A stretch of DNA of 50,344 nucleotides from an uncultured Lachnospiraceae bacterium (GTDB lineage: Bacteria; Bacillota; Clostridia; Lachnospirales; Lachnospiraceae): assembly GCA_945913255.1 (NCBI GenBank), contig CAMEDC010000021.1, forward strand, positions 1 through 50,344, in the 5' to 3' direction. Both the position numbers and the translations under genes were made by a program. Shown here piece after piece: positions 1-8,521 of this stretch. Below the pieces are notes generated by a model, which was not told where the DNA came from, did not search any database, and saw only the letters and a list, made by a program, of their open reading frames with translations. The stretch's first letter is position 1, and each line of letters starts with the position of its first letter.

Positions 1-201
1 CCTAACAGTTCAGCCCCAACGGCCTGCCCTAACAGTTCAGCCCCAACGATTCATAAAAGCAGATGCTTCGCATCTGGCGCCGCTTCGCGGCTCTCCTTTT
101 ATTCATCGTCGGGCGCTCCGCTCATAAAAGGATTTTCAGCATTCGCTCTGTGTGCAAGCACACTCGCGATGCTGAAAATCCTTTTATGGCTGAACTGTTA
201 G
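1..201. repeat. Composite palindrome-rich repeat element at the left edge
   Basis: A 21-base sequence beginning cctaacagttcagcc occurs twice directly (1-21 and 28-48), and its inverse (ggctgaactgttag) closes the element at 188-201. Between them lie small hairpins with TTC loops (61-75, 79-91) and a perfect 19-bp inverted repeat (124-142 with 169-187) that encloses a smaller palindrome (gtgtgc/gcacac at 150-163). The terminal inverted motif overlaps the TAA stop of the MBOAT gene at 198-200, as if an element had landed at the gene end. No protein is encoded. The architecture is that of a non-autonomous palindromic repeat (REP/MITE-like). It may extend to the left of the window. Confidence 0.75.
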
Positions 202-1610
202 AAGCGAAAATATAAAAACGGGTTGTAGGATGCATCTACAATACCTGCAATGGACAGAAGCAGCAGAGCGGGCGGAACAATTTTTTCCCCCAGGCGGTAT
301 ACCGCAATTCCCAACCCGGTACGGGATTTCCCGAGCCTGCGTGCCAGATTTCCAAATAACGGCGTTACTGCCACCGCGGCAATCAGAAAGAGCACGCCAT
401 ACTCACTGCCCAGATAGAGTCCAAGTCTGTCCGTCAGTCTCCCCGCAAACCCGGCCATGGCCTTCAGATATCCCAGTATCTGCCCGGGGCTTTCCAGAGC
501 AAAAAACACCCAGCTTACCAGTACAATTGCCCAGCTGTAAATAACTCCGATTGCCCTCGGAATTGTCCTGAGCACTCCTCCCAGAAACCACTTTTCCAGA
601 ATCAGGAAAATCGCAAACCACAATCCCCACAGTAGAAAATTCCAACCAGCTCCGTGCCAGATACCTGTCAGCATCCAAACAATCAGGATATTCCGCATCT
701 GCTTTAACAAACCTTTGCGGTTTCCGCCAAGCGGAATATACACATACTCCCGGAACCAGCTGCCGAGAGAAATATGCCATCTTCTCCAGAATTCCGTAAT
801 TGATGCGGAAATATAAGGATAGTTAAAGTTTTCCGGGAAACGGAAACCCAGCATCTCTCCCAGACCGATTGCCATATCCGAATACCCGGAAAAGTCAAAA
901 TAAATCTGGAAAGCAAAAGCCAGGATTCCCAGCCATGCTGTCAGCACACTGATTTTCTGAAAATCCATTGCCGAAACTTCTGTCCAAAGCTGTCCAAGAT
1001 TGTTTGCCAGCAGTACTTTCTTCGCCATCCCTATACAAAAGCGCTTCATTCCACTGCTCACTGACACAACCGTAATTTTACGATTGTGAAGTCTCGTTTC
1101 CACATCCCTGTACTTTACGATGGGACCGGCAATCAACTGAGGGAACATGGTAACGAAGACACCGAAATCCAGCAGATTCCTTTGTGCCTTTACCTCTCCC
1201 CGGTACACATCAATGGTATAGGACATGGTCTGAAAGGTATAAAAGGAAATACCAATAGGAAGCGGAAGGTTGAGAAGAGGAATCGAAAGACCCGTCACCG
1301 CATTCACGCTTCCGATTAAGAAATCCGCATACTTGAAAAATCCCAGCACAAGAAGATTGATGAGACAGGAGGAGCATAAAGCAACTTTTGCTGCACCCCT
1401 TCCCCGGAATCTTTCAATCAAAAGTCCGTGTATATAGTCCAAAACGGTGGAAAACAGCATCAGCAGAACATAGATTGGTTCTCCCCACGCATAAAAGAAA
1501 AGGCTCCCCAAAAAGAGGATGAAATTCTTCATCCTCCCGGGAGCCAGATAGTACAAGACTAAGAATATGGGCAGAAATCGAAACAGAAAAACAACACTGC
1601 TGAAAACCAT
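198..1610 (-). CDS. MBOAT family membrane O-acyltransferase (AlgI/DltB-like)
   Basis: A polytopic membrane protein of about 470 residues that probably transfers acyl (often acetyl) groups to an extracellular polysaccharide or cell-wall polymer. Visible family marks are the opening MVFSSVVFLFRFLPIF, the stretch FWRRWHISLGSWFREY followed by VYIPLGGNRKG, and WHGAGWNFLLWG, which carries the conserved membrane histidine of MBOAT enzymes. An upstream in-frame ATG at 1655 would overlap the preceding gene. The ATG at 1610 has a GGAG eight bases upstream and leaves a 16-bp gap, so it is preferred. It follows the DUF4358 lipoprotein and is probably co-transcribed with it. The SGNH partner often paired with such enzymes is not adjacent here. 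The acceptor polymer cannot be read from sequence. Confidence 0.88.
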   Translation of the reverse strand: MVFSSVVFLFRFLPIFLVLYYLAPGRMKNFILFLGSLFFYAWGEPIYVLLMLFSTVLDYIHGLLIERFRGRGAAKVALCSSCLINLLVLGFFKYADFLIGSVNAVTGLSIPLLNLPLPIGISFYTFQTMSYTIDVYRGEVKAQRNLLDFGVFVTMFPQLIAGPIVKYRDVETRLHNRKITVVSVSSGMKRFCIGMAKKVLLANNLGQLWTEVSAMDFQKISVLTAWLGILAFAFQIYFDFSGYSDMAIGLGEMLGFRFPENFNYPYISASITEFWRRWHISLGSWFREYVYIPLGGNRKGLLKQMRNILIVWMLTGIWHGAGWNFLLWGLWFAIFLILEKWFLGGVLRTIPRAIGVIYSWAIVLVSWVFFALESPGQILGYLKAMAGFAGRLTDRLGLYLGSEYGVLFLIAAVAVTPLFGNLARRLGKSRTGLGIAVYRLGEKIVPPALLLLSIAGIVDASYNPFLYFRF

Positions 1611-1626
1611 TTCTATCACTCCACTG

Positions 1627-2271
1627 TTACTGTACCTGTTGCCCGATGATTTCAATCACCATCTCATTTGCCTCCTGGCAATGGGTAATCACGGCTTCAT
1701 CTCCTTTTTCCGCCGCCCCCATTGTATCGCCGCCCAGCTGTACAAAGCATACATAATTACCTATCCTCTCTACTCTGGATGCCTGAATCTTTCCCACATT
1801 CATCGGATACTGCATGGTATCATTGACCAGCGTATCTCTATAGGCAGTCAGAACCTCCTCTACGGCATCTGCCTGTCCTTCTTTCGCCTTCACGATAACC
1901 AATGTGTCCACGTTCGTGCTGATCATGGGCATTTCTGCCAGATAGTCATCATACATATCCGGTGTCACTCCGAAGGCTGACTCCAGCATCTCCGGATCCA
2001 GAGCCATAGTCGGCCAGTAATTCTCTCCTATCTTATCCGTAATTGCCGTTTTGATAGCGTTCATCTCCTCGGTCCAGCCCGTGGAATAATCATGTCCGTC
2101 AGGAGCACCGGTCTCTGCAATGCTCTCGCTCTCCTCGGGAACCGGGGTACTTTCCGTCGTCGCAGCACTGCTCTGATTGTTTTGACTGTTCTGGTTTTCA
2201 TCTTTTCTTCCACAGCCCAGAGACCCCAGCACCAGCGTACCGATACATAACATCACAAATAATTTTTTCAT
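1627..2271 (-). CDS. DUF4358-type lipoprotein
   Basis: A 214-residue predicted lipoprotein. The start MKKLFVMLCIGTLVLGSLGC has a lipobox with Cys20 as the lipid anchor, then a Ser/Thr/Glu/Asn-rich linker (about 25-60), then a globular domain with the motifs YWPTMALDPEMLESAFG and a C-terminal part typical of DUF4358 proteins. Its function is unknown. In Lachnospiraceae this family is often next to AlgI-like O-acyltransferases, as here, so a role outside the membrane with the acyltransferase is a reasonable inference. An AAGGAGG ribosome binding site lies seven bases before the ATG. A hairpin-prone leader and an extended -10 element lie upstream. Confidence 0.8.
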   Translation of the reverse strand: MKKLFVMLCIGTLVLGSLGCGRKDENQNSQNNQSSAATTESTPVPEESESIAETGAPDGHDYSTGWTEEMNAIKTAITDKIGENYWPTMALDPEMLESAFGVTPDMYDDYLAEMPMISTNVDTLVIVKAKEGQADAVEEVLTAYRDTLVNDTMQYPMNVGKIQASRVERIGNYVCFVQLGGDTMGAAEKGDEAVITHCQEANEMVIEIIGQQVQ

Positions 2272-2324
2272 AAATAACCTCCTTGCGTGAATGACTTACG
2301 TCTTCACTCATTATTACCAGAACC

Positions 2325-2333
2325 ATTCTAACA
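2325..2333 (-). promoter_or_regulatory. Extended -10 element for the DUF4358/MBOAT operon
   Basis: On the minus strand TGTTAGAAT forms a TGn-extended -10 box about 50 bases before the lipoprotein ATG. The -35 region is poor, as is usual for extended -10 promoters. Confidence 0.4.
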
Positions 2334-2380
2334 CATACCTCCAAAAAAAGCCCGAACTACTTTCTTAAGAAAAGTTTATA

Positions 2381-2403
2381 TGTTATACTGTACGCGAGTA
2401 TAA
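2381..2403 (+). promoter_or_regulatory. Extended -10 promoter and inverted repeat before the ABC-F gene
   Basis: TGTTATACT at 2381-2389 is a TGn-extended -10 box. Its TTATACT (2383-2389) is mirrored by AGTATAA at 2397-2403 with a 7-bp spacer, placing an inverted repeat over the -10 and start point. This could be an operator. The remaining leader of about 60 bases before the ATG shows no obvious terminator. Confidence 0.4.
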
Positions 2404-2459
2404 GCCGAATCGATAATAACGAAGCAAATTTATACTATTAATATCAGGAGTATGTCAAA

Positions 2460-4016
2460 ATGAGTATTTTAAATGTCGAACACTTAACCCATGGTTTCGG
2501 AGACCGTGCTATCTTTAACGATGTCTCTTTCCGTCTCCTGAAGGGTGAACATATCGGGCTGATTGGTGCAAATGGCGAGGGAAAGTCCACTTTTATGAAC
2601 ATCATCACGGGAAAACTGATGCCCGACGAAGGAAAAATCGAATGGGCAAAAAATGTCCGTGTTGGCTATCTGGATCAGCACACGGTGCTGACCGCAGGCA
2701 TGACTATCCGGCAGGTATTGTCTTCCGCCTTCGACTTTTTGTATGATCTGGAAAACCAGATGAATGAAATCTGTGACAAAATGGGCGAAGCTTCTCCTGA
2801 GGAGCTGGAATCTTATATGGAAGAGCTTGGCACCATTCAGGATTTACTCACCATGCATGACTTTTATATGATTGACGCCAAAGTGGAAGAAGTGGCACGG
2901 GCACTGGGTCTTCTGGACATTGGGCTCGACCGGGATGTCACGGAACTTTCCGGTGGTCAGAGGACGAAGGTTCTTCTGGGCAAGCTGCTTTTAGAGAAGC
3001 CCGATATTCTTCTTCTGGACGAGCCTACCAACTATCTGGACGCTGAGCATATTGAGTGGCTGAAACGCTATCTGACGGAATATGAAAATGCCTTTATCCT
3101 CATCAGCCATGACATTCCTTTCCTGAACAGTGTCATCAACCTGATTTATCATATGGACAATCAGGAGCTGAACCGCTATGTGGGCGATTACGATAAATTC
3201 CAGGAAGTTTACGCCATGAAGAAGTCCCAACTGGAAGCTGCCTACAACCGCCAGCAGAAGGAAATTGCAGATTTAAAGGATTTCGTGGCAAGAAACAAGG
3301 CGCGCGTTTCCACCAGAAATATGGCTATGTCACGCCAGAAGAAGCTGGATAAAATGGATGTGATCGAACTTGCAGCCGATAAACCCAAGCCGGAATTCCG
3401 TTTTCTGGAGGCACGGACACCTGGACGTATCATCTTTGAAACAAAGGAACTCGTCATCGGCTATGCAGAGCCCTTGTCAAAGCCCTTAAATCTCTCCATG
3501 GAAAGAGGCCAGAAAATTGTCCTCACAGGTGCCAACGGTATCGGAAAGACCACACTGTTAAAAAGCATTCTCGGTTTGATTCCGCCGCTGGAGGGAAGTG
3601 TCACACAAGGAGATTATCTGGAAATCGGCTATTTTGAACAGGAAATGTCCGGAAGCGGAGACAACAGCTGTATCGAGGAAATCTGGAAGGAATTTCCCGG
3701 TTTTACACAGTACGAAGTCCGTTCCGCGCTGGCAAAATGTGGTCTGACGACAAAGCACATTGAAAGCAAAGTAAAAGTCTTAAGCGGAGGAGAGCAGGCT
3801 AAGGTTCGACTCTGCAAACTGCTGAACAAAAACACCAACATACTACTTCTGGACGAGCCCACAAACCACCTGGATGTGGATGCCAAGACAGAACTGAAGC
3901 GTGCATTACAGGAATACAAGGGCAGCATCCTCATGGTATGCCACGAACCAGATTTCTATGAAGGTCTGGCAACCGATGTATGGGATTGCACGAAATGGAC
4001 TACGAAGGTATTCTGA
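2460..4016 (+). CDS. ABC-F family ATPase (translation-factor or resistance type)
   Basis: A soluble twin-cassette ABC protein of 518 residues without membrane segments. The first cassette has Walker A GANGEGKS (about 36-43), signature LSGGQRTK and Walker B LLLDEPTNYLD. The second has Walker A GANGIGKT, signature LSGGEQAK and Walker B LLLDEPTNHLD. The cassettes are joined by a basic helical linker (about 250-300, rich in Lys/Arg/Gln), the ABC-F hallmark that reaches into the ribosomal E-site. Both catalytic glutamates are present, so both sites should hydrolyse ATP. A CAGGAG ribosome site precedes the ATG. It is followed after 36 bp by an alarmone synthetase, so this two-gene unit may link ribosome rescue or antibiotic protection to the stringent response (inference). 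Housekeeping ABC-F and drug-resistance ABC-F cannot be separated by eye. Confidence 0.9.
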   Translation: MSILNVEHLTHGFGDRAIFNDVSFRLLKGEHIGLIGANGEGKSTFMNIITGKLMPDEGKIEWAKNVRVGYLDQHTVLTAGMTIRQVLSSAFDFLYDLENQMNEICDKMGEASPEELESYMEELGTIQDLLTMHDFYMIDAKVEEVARALGLLDIGLDRDVTELSGGQRTKVLLGKLLLEKPDILLLDEPTNYLDAEHIEWLKRYLTEYENAFILISHDIPFLNSVINLIYHMDNQELNRYVGDYDKFQEVYAMKKSQLEAAYNRQQKEIADLKDFVARNKARVSTRNMAMSRQKKLDKMDVIELAADKPKPEFRFLEARTPGRIIFETKELVIGYAEPLSKPLNLSMERGQKIVLTGANGIGKTTLLKSILGLIPPLEGSVTQGDYLEIGYFEQEMSGSGDNSCIEEIWKEFPGFTQYEVRSALAKCGLTTKHIESKVKVLSGGEQAKVRLCKLLNKNTNILLLDEPTNHLDVDAKTELKRALQEYKGSILMVCHEPDFYEGLATDVWDCTKWTTKVF

Positions 4017-4052
4017 TACCATTTATAGAGAAAACACAAAGGAGATACACAA

Positions 4053-4733
4053 ATGATAGATGCAGACAAGGACTTATCCACACAATTCCCCAATATTGAT
4101 AATAAAGAAGCCATGGACAGTTTTCGCGAGACCATGGCTTCCTCACAGGCTCTGATGTCCCGGTACCGCTGTGCCATCATGGAAGTCGAGACCAAATTCC
4201 GCGTACTGAATGAACAATTTTCCCTGCAGCACGACCGGAATCCCATTGAAAGCATCAAGACAAGGCTGAAATCACCGGAAAGCATCCTGGGGAAGCTGCG
4301 CCGTAAGAATCTGCCCCTCACCCTTTCCGCCATCGAGAATAACCTGTTTGACATTGCCGGAATCCGTGTTATCTGCTCTTTTGTAGATGATATTTATATG
4401 CTGGCCGACTGTCTGATTAGTCAAGATGACATCACGCTGGTAGAAGAAAAAGACTATATCCGCAATCCCAAGGAAAACGGCTACCGCAGCCTTCACCTTA
4501 TTGTTGAAGTTCCCATCTTTTTACAGGACGAAAAACGAAACATGAAGGTAGAGGTTCAGTTACGGACAATTGCCATGGAATTCTGGGCAAATCTGGAACA
4601 CAGACTCCGCTACAAAAAGGATTTACCGGAGGATGTTCTGGCAGCCACCGAAAATTCCCTTCTGGAATGCGCAAATATCAGTTCCATGCTGGATGAGAAA
4701 ATGCAGAGCATCAGAGATGTTGTGGAAAAATAA
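4053..4733 (+). CDS. Small alarmone synthetase (RelA/SpoT domain only)
   Basis: A 226-residue protein consisting only of the (p)ppGpp synthetase domain, without the hydrolase and regulatory domains of long RSH enzymes. It should transfer pyrophosphate from ATP to GDP or GTP in the cytoplasm. Diagnostic stretches are NPIESIKTRLKSPESILGKL, DIAGIRVICSFVDDIY, the PKENGYRSLHLIVEVP substrate loop and VEVQLRTIAMEFWANLEHRL. The length and C-terminal helices resemble the RelQ/YjbM branch more than RelP, but this was not tested. AAGGAG lies ten bases before the ATG, and a terminator follows at once, so this gene ends the ABC-F operon. Confidence 0.9.
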   Translation: MIDADKDLSTQFPNIDNKEAMDSFRETMASSQALMSRYRCAIMEVETKFRVLNEQFSLQHDRNPIESIKTRLKSPESILGKLRRKNLPLTLSAIENNLFDIAGIRVICSFVDDIYMLADCLISQDDITLVEEKDYIRNPKENGYRSLHLIVEVPIFLQDEKRNMKVEVQLRTIAMEFWANLEHRLRYKKDLPEDVLAATENSLLECANISSMLDEKMQSIRDVVEK

Positions 4734-4736
4734 GAG

Positions 4737-4774
4737 AATCGCCTTCAGCCTGTAGATTGAGGGCGATTTCTTTT
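4737..4774 (+). terminator. Rho-independent terminator after the alarmone synthetase
   Basis: An 11-bp stem (4737-4747 with 4758-4768, one G-U pair) with a 10-base loop is followed by a short T run. It starts three bases after the stop codon. Confidence 0.75.
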
Positions 4775-4972
4775 ACAACCTTTTTAATTCCATAAACAAA
4801 TACATTGGTATTCTTTTAAGCCATTCAATTCTTAACGGCTTAGCCGTTTGTTCTTCTGTTGGAATTGGTTCGTTCATATCCCTTATATAAAAACCATTTT
4901 GTGCAAAGATTTTCACATATTCTGATAAGGTATTGTGCCGATAAATAACAGGCATTTCTCGCATTCTCATAA
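4773..4972 (-). pseudogene. C-terminal remnant of a SAM-dependent methyltransferase
   Basis: The last 65 or so codons of a minus-strand frame read like the end of a class I methyltransferase: MREMPVIYRHNTLSEYV, then a GF-x-I segment, MNEPIP and a closing IPMYLFMELKRL. No SAM-binding glycine motif precedes it. The frame continues upstream to 5213 but that part (Cys- and Arg-rich, no family resemblance) does not look like a methyltransferase. I read this as a 5'-truncated gene joined to unrelated DNA. A terminator of the converging gene lies at its end. An uncharacterised intact small protein is possible but less likely. Confidence 0.5.
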
Positions 4973-5348
4973 TACTGCTGGTGGCCGGACTTGAATGCAG
5001 GTCAGCTACTCGCAAAATAAGCATAGGAAAGCGCATATCGGAGTACTGGCTTGGGATTCTGCACCTAAATATATCACAACCAATGCTGTATATGTCTATA
5101 TACCGCATTCTTTTCGAAATTCCGCAATACTTCCTGCTTTTGCTGCCGCAATGAACCAAGTATTCAGCTTCTCCGTCACATTTCACTTCCGATACCCAAA
5201 CAGAAGGCTGCATCTACCTGTCACTCAATACACTATGCATATTAAAATGGAATTTTAAAGCATAGAATTCATTGAATGATAAATAGACATAAAAGACAGC
5301 TGTGCTGTTTGAAGCAAAGAATATATGATATCATTGGAATATAACTCG
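4973..5348. other. Gene-free stretch of about 375 bases
   Basis: Both strands have open frames here (to 5213 on minus, to 5258 on plus), but neither has a convincing ribosome site or a recognisable domain. It is probably debris from the rearrangement that truncated the methyltransferase. I see no RNA gene or repeat in it beyond a small acagc/gctgt hairpin near 5295-5310. Confidence 0.4.
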
Positions 5349-5846
5349 TCATTTTGTAATTACCATATGACATCTTACCCAGGATTCATCTTTATAACCA
5401 AATGCGTCTTCTACAATATTATTCTCAATAAAACCGACATTTGAATAACATTTCTTTGCTCTGTCGTTAGCGTCAAAGACATTTAATTGCACTGATGATA
5501 CCCCTGCAATATCAAACGCATATTTCAACATCAGTTTTATCATCTGAGTCCCATATCCTTTTCCTCTCAATTTATTATCCACAATTACTAATTTCAAAAA
5601 ACCTGAATTATTTGAGACATTAACTGCCAAAACAAAGAATCCGACCGGTATTCCATCGTCTTCCGTAGCAACATAAGCACAACCATCCCAATTCTGTGCA
5701 TCCTTCTCCAGCACATCCTGTAGCTTCTTTTGCGTCATTGGATATGGAATTAAGTTTGCACACCATAGAGCATGCATTCTCTCATCATTAATCCAATTTT
5801 TTATATATTCATAATCTTTTGAGGGAATAAACAGCCTTAATCTCAT
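5349..5846 (-). CDS. GNAT family N-acetyltransferase
   Basis: A 165-residue single-domain acetyl-CoA dependent acyltransferase. The acetyl-CoA binding motif A is VIVDNKLRGKGYGTQM (R/Q-x-x-G-x-G form), followed by helices ending in KCYSNVGFIENN, the usual C-terminal motif B area. The start at 5846 (MRLRLFIPSKDYEY) was chosen over an upstream ATG at 5897 because AGGAG lies seven bases before it. The fold resembles RimJ/RimL-type enzymes that act on protein N-termini or small amines, but the substrate is unknown. It is followed upstream by another GNAT gene on the same strand, so the two may be co-transcribed. Confidence 0.8.
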   Translation of the reverse strand: MRLRLFIPSKDYEYIKNWINDERMHALWCANLIPYPMTQKKLQDVLEKDAQNWDGCAYVATEDDGIPVGFFVLAVNVSNNSGFLKLVIVDNKLRGKGYGTQMIKLMLKYAFDIAGVSSVQLNVFDANDRAKKCYSNVGFIENNIVEDAFGYKDESWVRCHMVITK

Positions 5847-5930
5847 TCTGTGTTCTCCTATCATTTCTGGTATATCTTTCTCATCCCGGAACCACAAAAC
5901 TCATGTGACATTTATCTGCCTTACACCTTT

Positions 5931-6503
5931 CTAGTCCACCAACTTTACCTTCGCTGCCAGTCCGGCGGGAAGCAGATGCTCCAGGATGGAGTGATATTCT
6001 TCAAAGGTTACACTGCATTCGTATGTCATAATCTCCATTTCCACACCAAACAGGTTTACCAGGAAATCCACGGTCTGCATTCCATTGCGAAGATAAAACT
6101 CCTTGCGCCGCAGCCGCAGGATAGCTTCTTTGTCCTGTATGCCAGAGCTGTCTTTGCTATTCCCGCCTCCACGCTCCACAGTACTCTCAATTTCCAGCAA
6201 AAACTTCTTTCCTGCATATCGCCGCTGCAGTTCGCGCAATGCCTCTCCTCCCACGCCTGCTCCACGGCATCCGGAATTGATGGCAAAATAGTCCAACAGC
6301 ACCAGTTCCTGATAATGCATGGTTATGGCAAGTCCCAGAAACTCCCCTTCCTCACTCTCTATCGCCATTATCTCATAATTTCCTTTTTCTCTCCCCTGCA
6401 AAATCATGCGAAAAGGCTTTTTCTCACTCTTGGGGAAAGCTTCCTCATATAAATCATGTACCTTTTTCAATTGTTCTCTTGTATCTGCATTAATAATTCT
6501 CAT
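5931..6503 (-). CDS. GNAT family N-acetyltransferase
   Basis: A 190-residue GNAT protein. The core has LLDYFAINSGCRGAGVGGEAL as strand beta-4 plus the acetyl-CoA loop (RGAGVGG), and EFYLRNGMQTVDFLVNLFG in the C-terminal half. The insertion around residues 118-130 (Gly/Ser/Asp-rich) is poorly conserved in look and may be a loop. The start at 6503 is preferred to 6533 because AAGGAG lies eight bases before the ATG. It sits 84 bp upstream of the other GNAT gene. The substrate cannot be inferred. Confidence 0.78.
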   Translation of the reverse strand: MRIINADTREQLKKVHDLYEEAFPKSEKKPFRMILQGREKGNYEIMAIESEEGEFLGLAITMHYQELVLLDYFAINSGCRGAGVGGEALRELQRRYAGKKFLLEIESTVERGGGNSKDSSGIQDKEAILRLRRKEFYLRNGMQTVDFLVNLFGVEMEIMTYECSVTFEEYHSILEHLLPAGLAAKVKLVD

Positions 6504-6644
6504 TCTGTAACTCCTTGTATTAGTAAATCTCAATTATTAAATCACCTGTTTTTTCAAACAGCTATTCTTTCCGAATGTCAATTTTGTCCTCATAATATGC
6601 TTATTATAGAAAAATAATCTATTTTCTTCAATATACGATTGTGC

Positions 6645-6670
6645 TAGAATAGAGTTTGTCTGCGGACAAA
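6645..6670 (+). promoter_or_regulatory. Extended -10 promoter with operator-like palindrome before the ABC exporter
   Basis: TGCTAGAAT forms an extended -10 (TAGAAT at 6645-6650). It is followed directly by TTTGTC-TGCG-GACAAA (6655-6670), a perfect 6-bp inverted repeat sitting over the expected start point, the normal place for a repressor of a drug exporter. No regulator gene is adjacent. Confidence 0.5.
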
Positions 6671-6693
6671 TCAATCAACAAACAGGTGTTAAT

Positions 6694-8484
6694 ATGAAAC
6701 AGGATACAAAACAAAAGAAGTTTTCTCTGCTTCCCTACTTATTACGATACAAATGGCATTATCTGCTCGGTATTATCATCCTTCTTCTGGTAGACCTGGC
6801 AAGTCTTTATATTCCGCAATATACAGGCGAAATCATTGACGGGCTGTCCGGCGGCTCCTTCGGCTTGGGGGATGTCAAACCCATTTTATTCCGAATTCTT
6901 TTTGCCGGCCTCGTGATGATGACGGGTCGCTTCGGCTGGCGCTATTTCATTATCGGTGCTTCCAGAGGGGTAGAATACAAGCTGAGAGACGATATGTTTG
7001 AGCATCTGGAAACGCTTTCTGCGCGTTACTTCAACAGCCACAAAACCGGAGATTTGATGGCCCATTTCACAAATGACCTGCAGGCTGTCCGCATGGCTGT
7101 GGGCATGGCTCTGGTCACCACCTTCGATGCAGTTGTTATGACAGTTATGGTCCTGGTAAAAATGATTGTCTATGTGGACTTCCGCCTGACGCTTCTCGCC
7201 TTTGCACCTCTGATTCTGGTTGCCATCGGCTGCTATTTTTACGGAATCGAATCCAAAAAGCGCCAGATAAAACGTCAGGACGCTTTCTCGGATTTGTCTG
7301 ACAAGGTGCAGGAAAGTTTCGCGGGCATAAGAGTGCTGAAATCCTTCGTACAGGAAGAAGAGGACTTTAAGGCATTTGAAAAAGCCAGTCTCAACAATCT
7401 GGAAAAGAACCTTTCCGTTGTCAAGTTAAGAGCTGTGTTCGGACCCGCCCTGGATGCCATCACCGGAATCAGTCTGCTACTGAATCTTCTGATTGGCGGA
7501 AAAATGGTCTTAAACGGTCAGATTTCCATCGGGCAGTTTGTAGCCTTCAATTCCTATATCGGTATGCTGGTGTGGCCCATGATTGCCTGCGGCGACTGCA
7601 TCAACGCCTTCAGCCAGGCTGCCGCTGCCTTCCAGAGAATTTCCCGTATCTTTGAAGAACAGCCGGACATCGTGGATGTAGCATCGGAGTCTTCTCCCGA
7701 CACGAGCTATCACCTTGACGGTGATATTCTTCTGAAAGACCTGACCTTCACTTATCCGGATGGTGAAACACCCGTGCTGAAGCACATCAATCTGCACATC
7801 AAACCCGGCGAAATGCTGGGCATCCTGGGGCGCACCGGAAGCGGAAAATCTTCCCTTGCAGATTTGCTGCTCCGCGTCTACGACTGTGAATCGGGAATGC
7901 TTCTGCTGGATGGGAAGCCCATCAGTGAAATTCCTCTTGCCATTCTCCACCGTGATATGGCATATGTGCCTCAGGAAAATTTCCTGTTCTCCGACACACT
8001 GGAGGAAAATATCGCTTTTGGTCTGGAAGAGCGAATCGACGAGCACCCGGAAATGCGGGAAAACATTCACCAGGCTGCGAAAGACGCTTGCATCCACGAC
8101 AATATCATGGATTTCCCTGACGATTATCTCACCCTGGTAGGGGAGAGAGGTGTGACCCTCTCCGGCGGGCAGAAGCAGCGAAGTTCCATTGCAAGAGCAC
8201 TTCTGAAGGATTCCGCAGTGCTGATTCTGGACGACTCTCTCTCTGCGGTGGACACGGATACCGAAGAGCAGATACTGGAAAATCTGATACGGCTGCGAAA
8301 GGGAAAAACCACCATTGTGATTGCCCATCGTATTTCCACCCTGCAAAAAGCAGACCACATCGCAGTGCTGACAGACGGTGAGCTGACAGAATACGGTACC
8401 CACGAAGAACTTGTTGCTCTTGACGGCTTCTACGCTCATATCTATGAGAAACAGCAACTGGAAGCAGAATTAAAAGAAATGTAA
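6694..8484 (+). CDS. Heterodimeric ABC exporter, subunit with degenerate catalytic site
   Basis: A 596-residue half-transporter: six predicted membrane helices (about 15-300) then a nucleotide-binding domain. Walker A is GRTGSGKS (379-386), the Q-loop is in AYVPQENFLF, the signature is canonical LSGGQ (489-493), Walker B ends LILDD with Asp514 where the catalytic Glu should be, and the switch is His545. An Asp in this place with an intact signature marks the non-hydrolysing half of BmrC/BmrD or TM287/TM288-type pairs. The partner gene follows after 37 bp and has the complementary changes. Likely substrates are drugs, peptides or lipids. The start has a weak AGGTG site. Confidence 0.9.
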   Translation: MKQDTKQKKFSLLPYLLRYKWHYLLGIIILLLVDLASLYIPQYTGEIIDGLSGGSFGLGDVKPILFRILFAGLVMMTGRFGWRYFIIGASRGVEYKLRDDMFEHLETLSARYFNSHKTGDLMAHFTNDLQAVRMAVGMALVTTFDAVVMTVMVLVKMIVYVDFRLTLLAFAPLILVAIGCYFYGIESKKRQIKRQDAFSDLSDKVQESFAGIRVLKSFVQEEEDFKAFEKASLNNLEKNLSVVKLRAVFGPALDAITGISLLLNLLIGGKMVLNGQISIGQFVAFNSYIGMLVWPMIACGDCINAFSQAAAAFQRISRIFEEQPDIVDVASESSPDTSYHLDGDILLKDLTFTYPDGETPVLKHINLHIKPGEMLGILGRTGSGKSSLADLLLRVYDCESGMLLLDGKPISEIPLAILHRDMAYVPQENFLFSDTLEENIAFGLEERIDEHPEMRENIHQAAKDACIHDNIMDFPDDYLTLVGERGVTLSGGQKQRSSIARALLKDSAVLILDDSLSAVDTDTEEQILENLIRLRKGKTTIVIAHRISTLQKADHIAVLTDGELTEYGTHEELVALDGFYAHIYEKQQLEAELKEM

Positions 8485-8521
8485 GTGTAACGCCGCCCCG
8501 GCGACAGAATAAGAGGTAATT

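Noticed and set aside
7510..8457. 315-codon open frame on the minus strand
   Set aside because: It lies wholly antisense to the nucleotide-binding domain of an intact ABC exporter, has no domain and no ribosome site.
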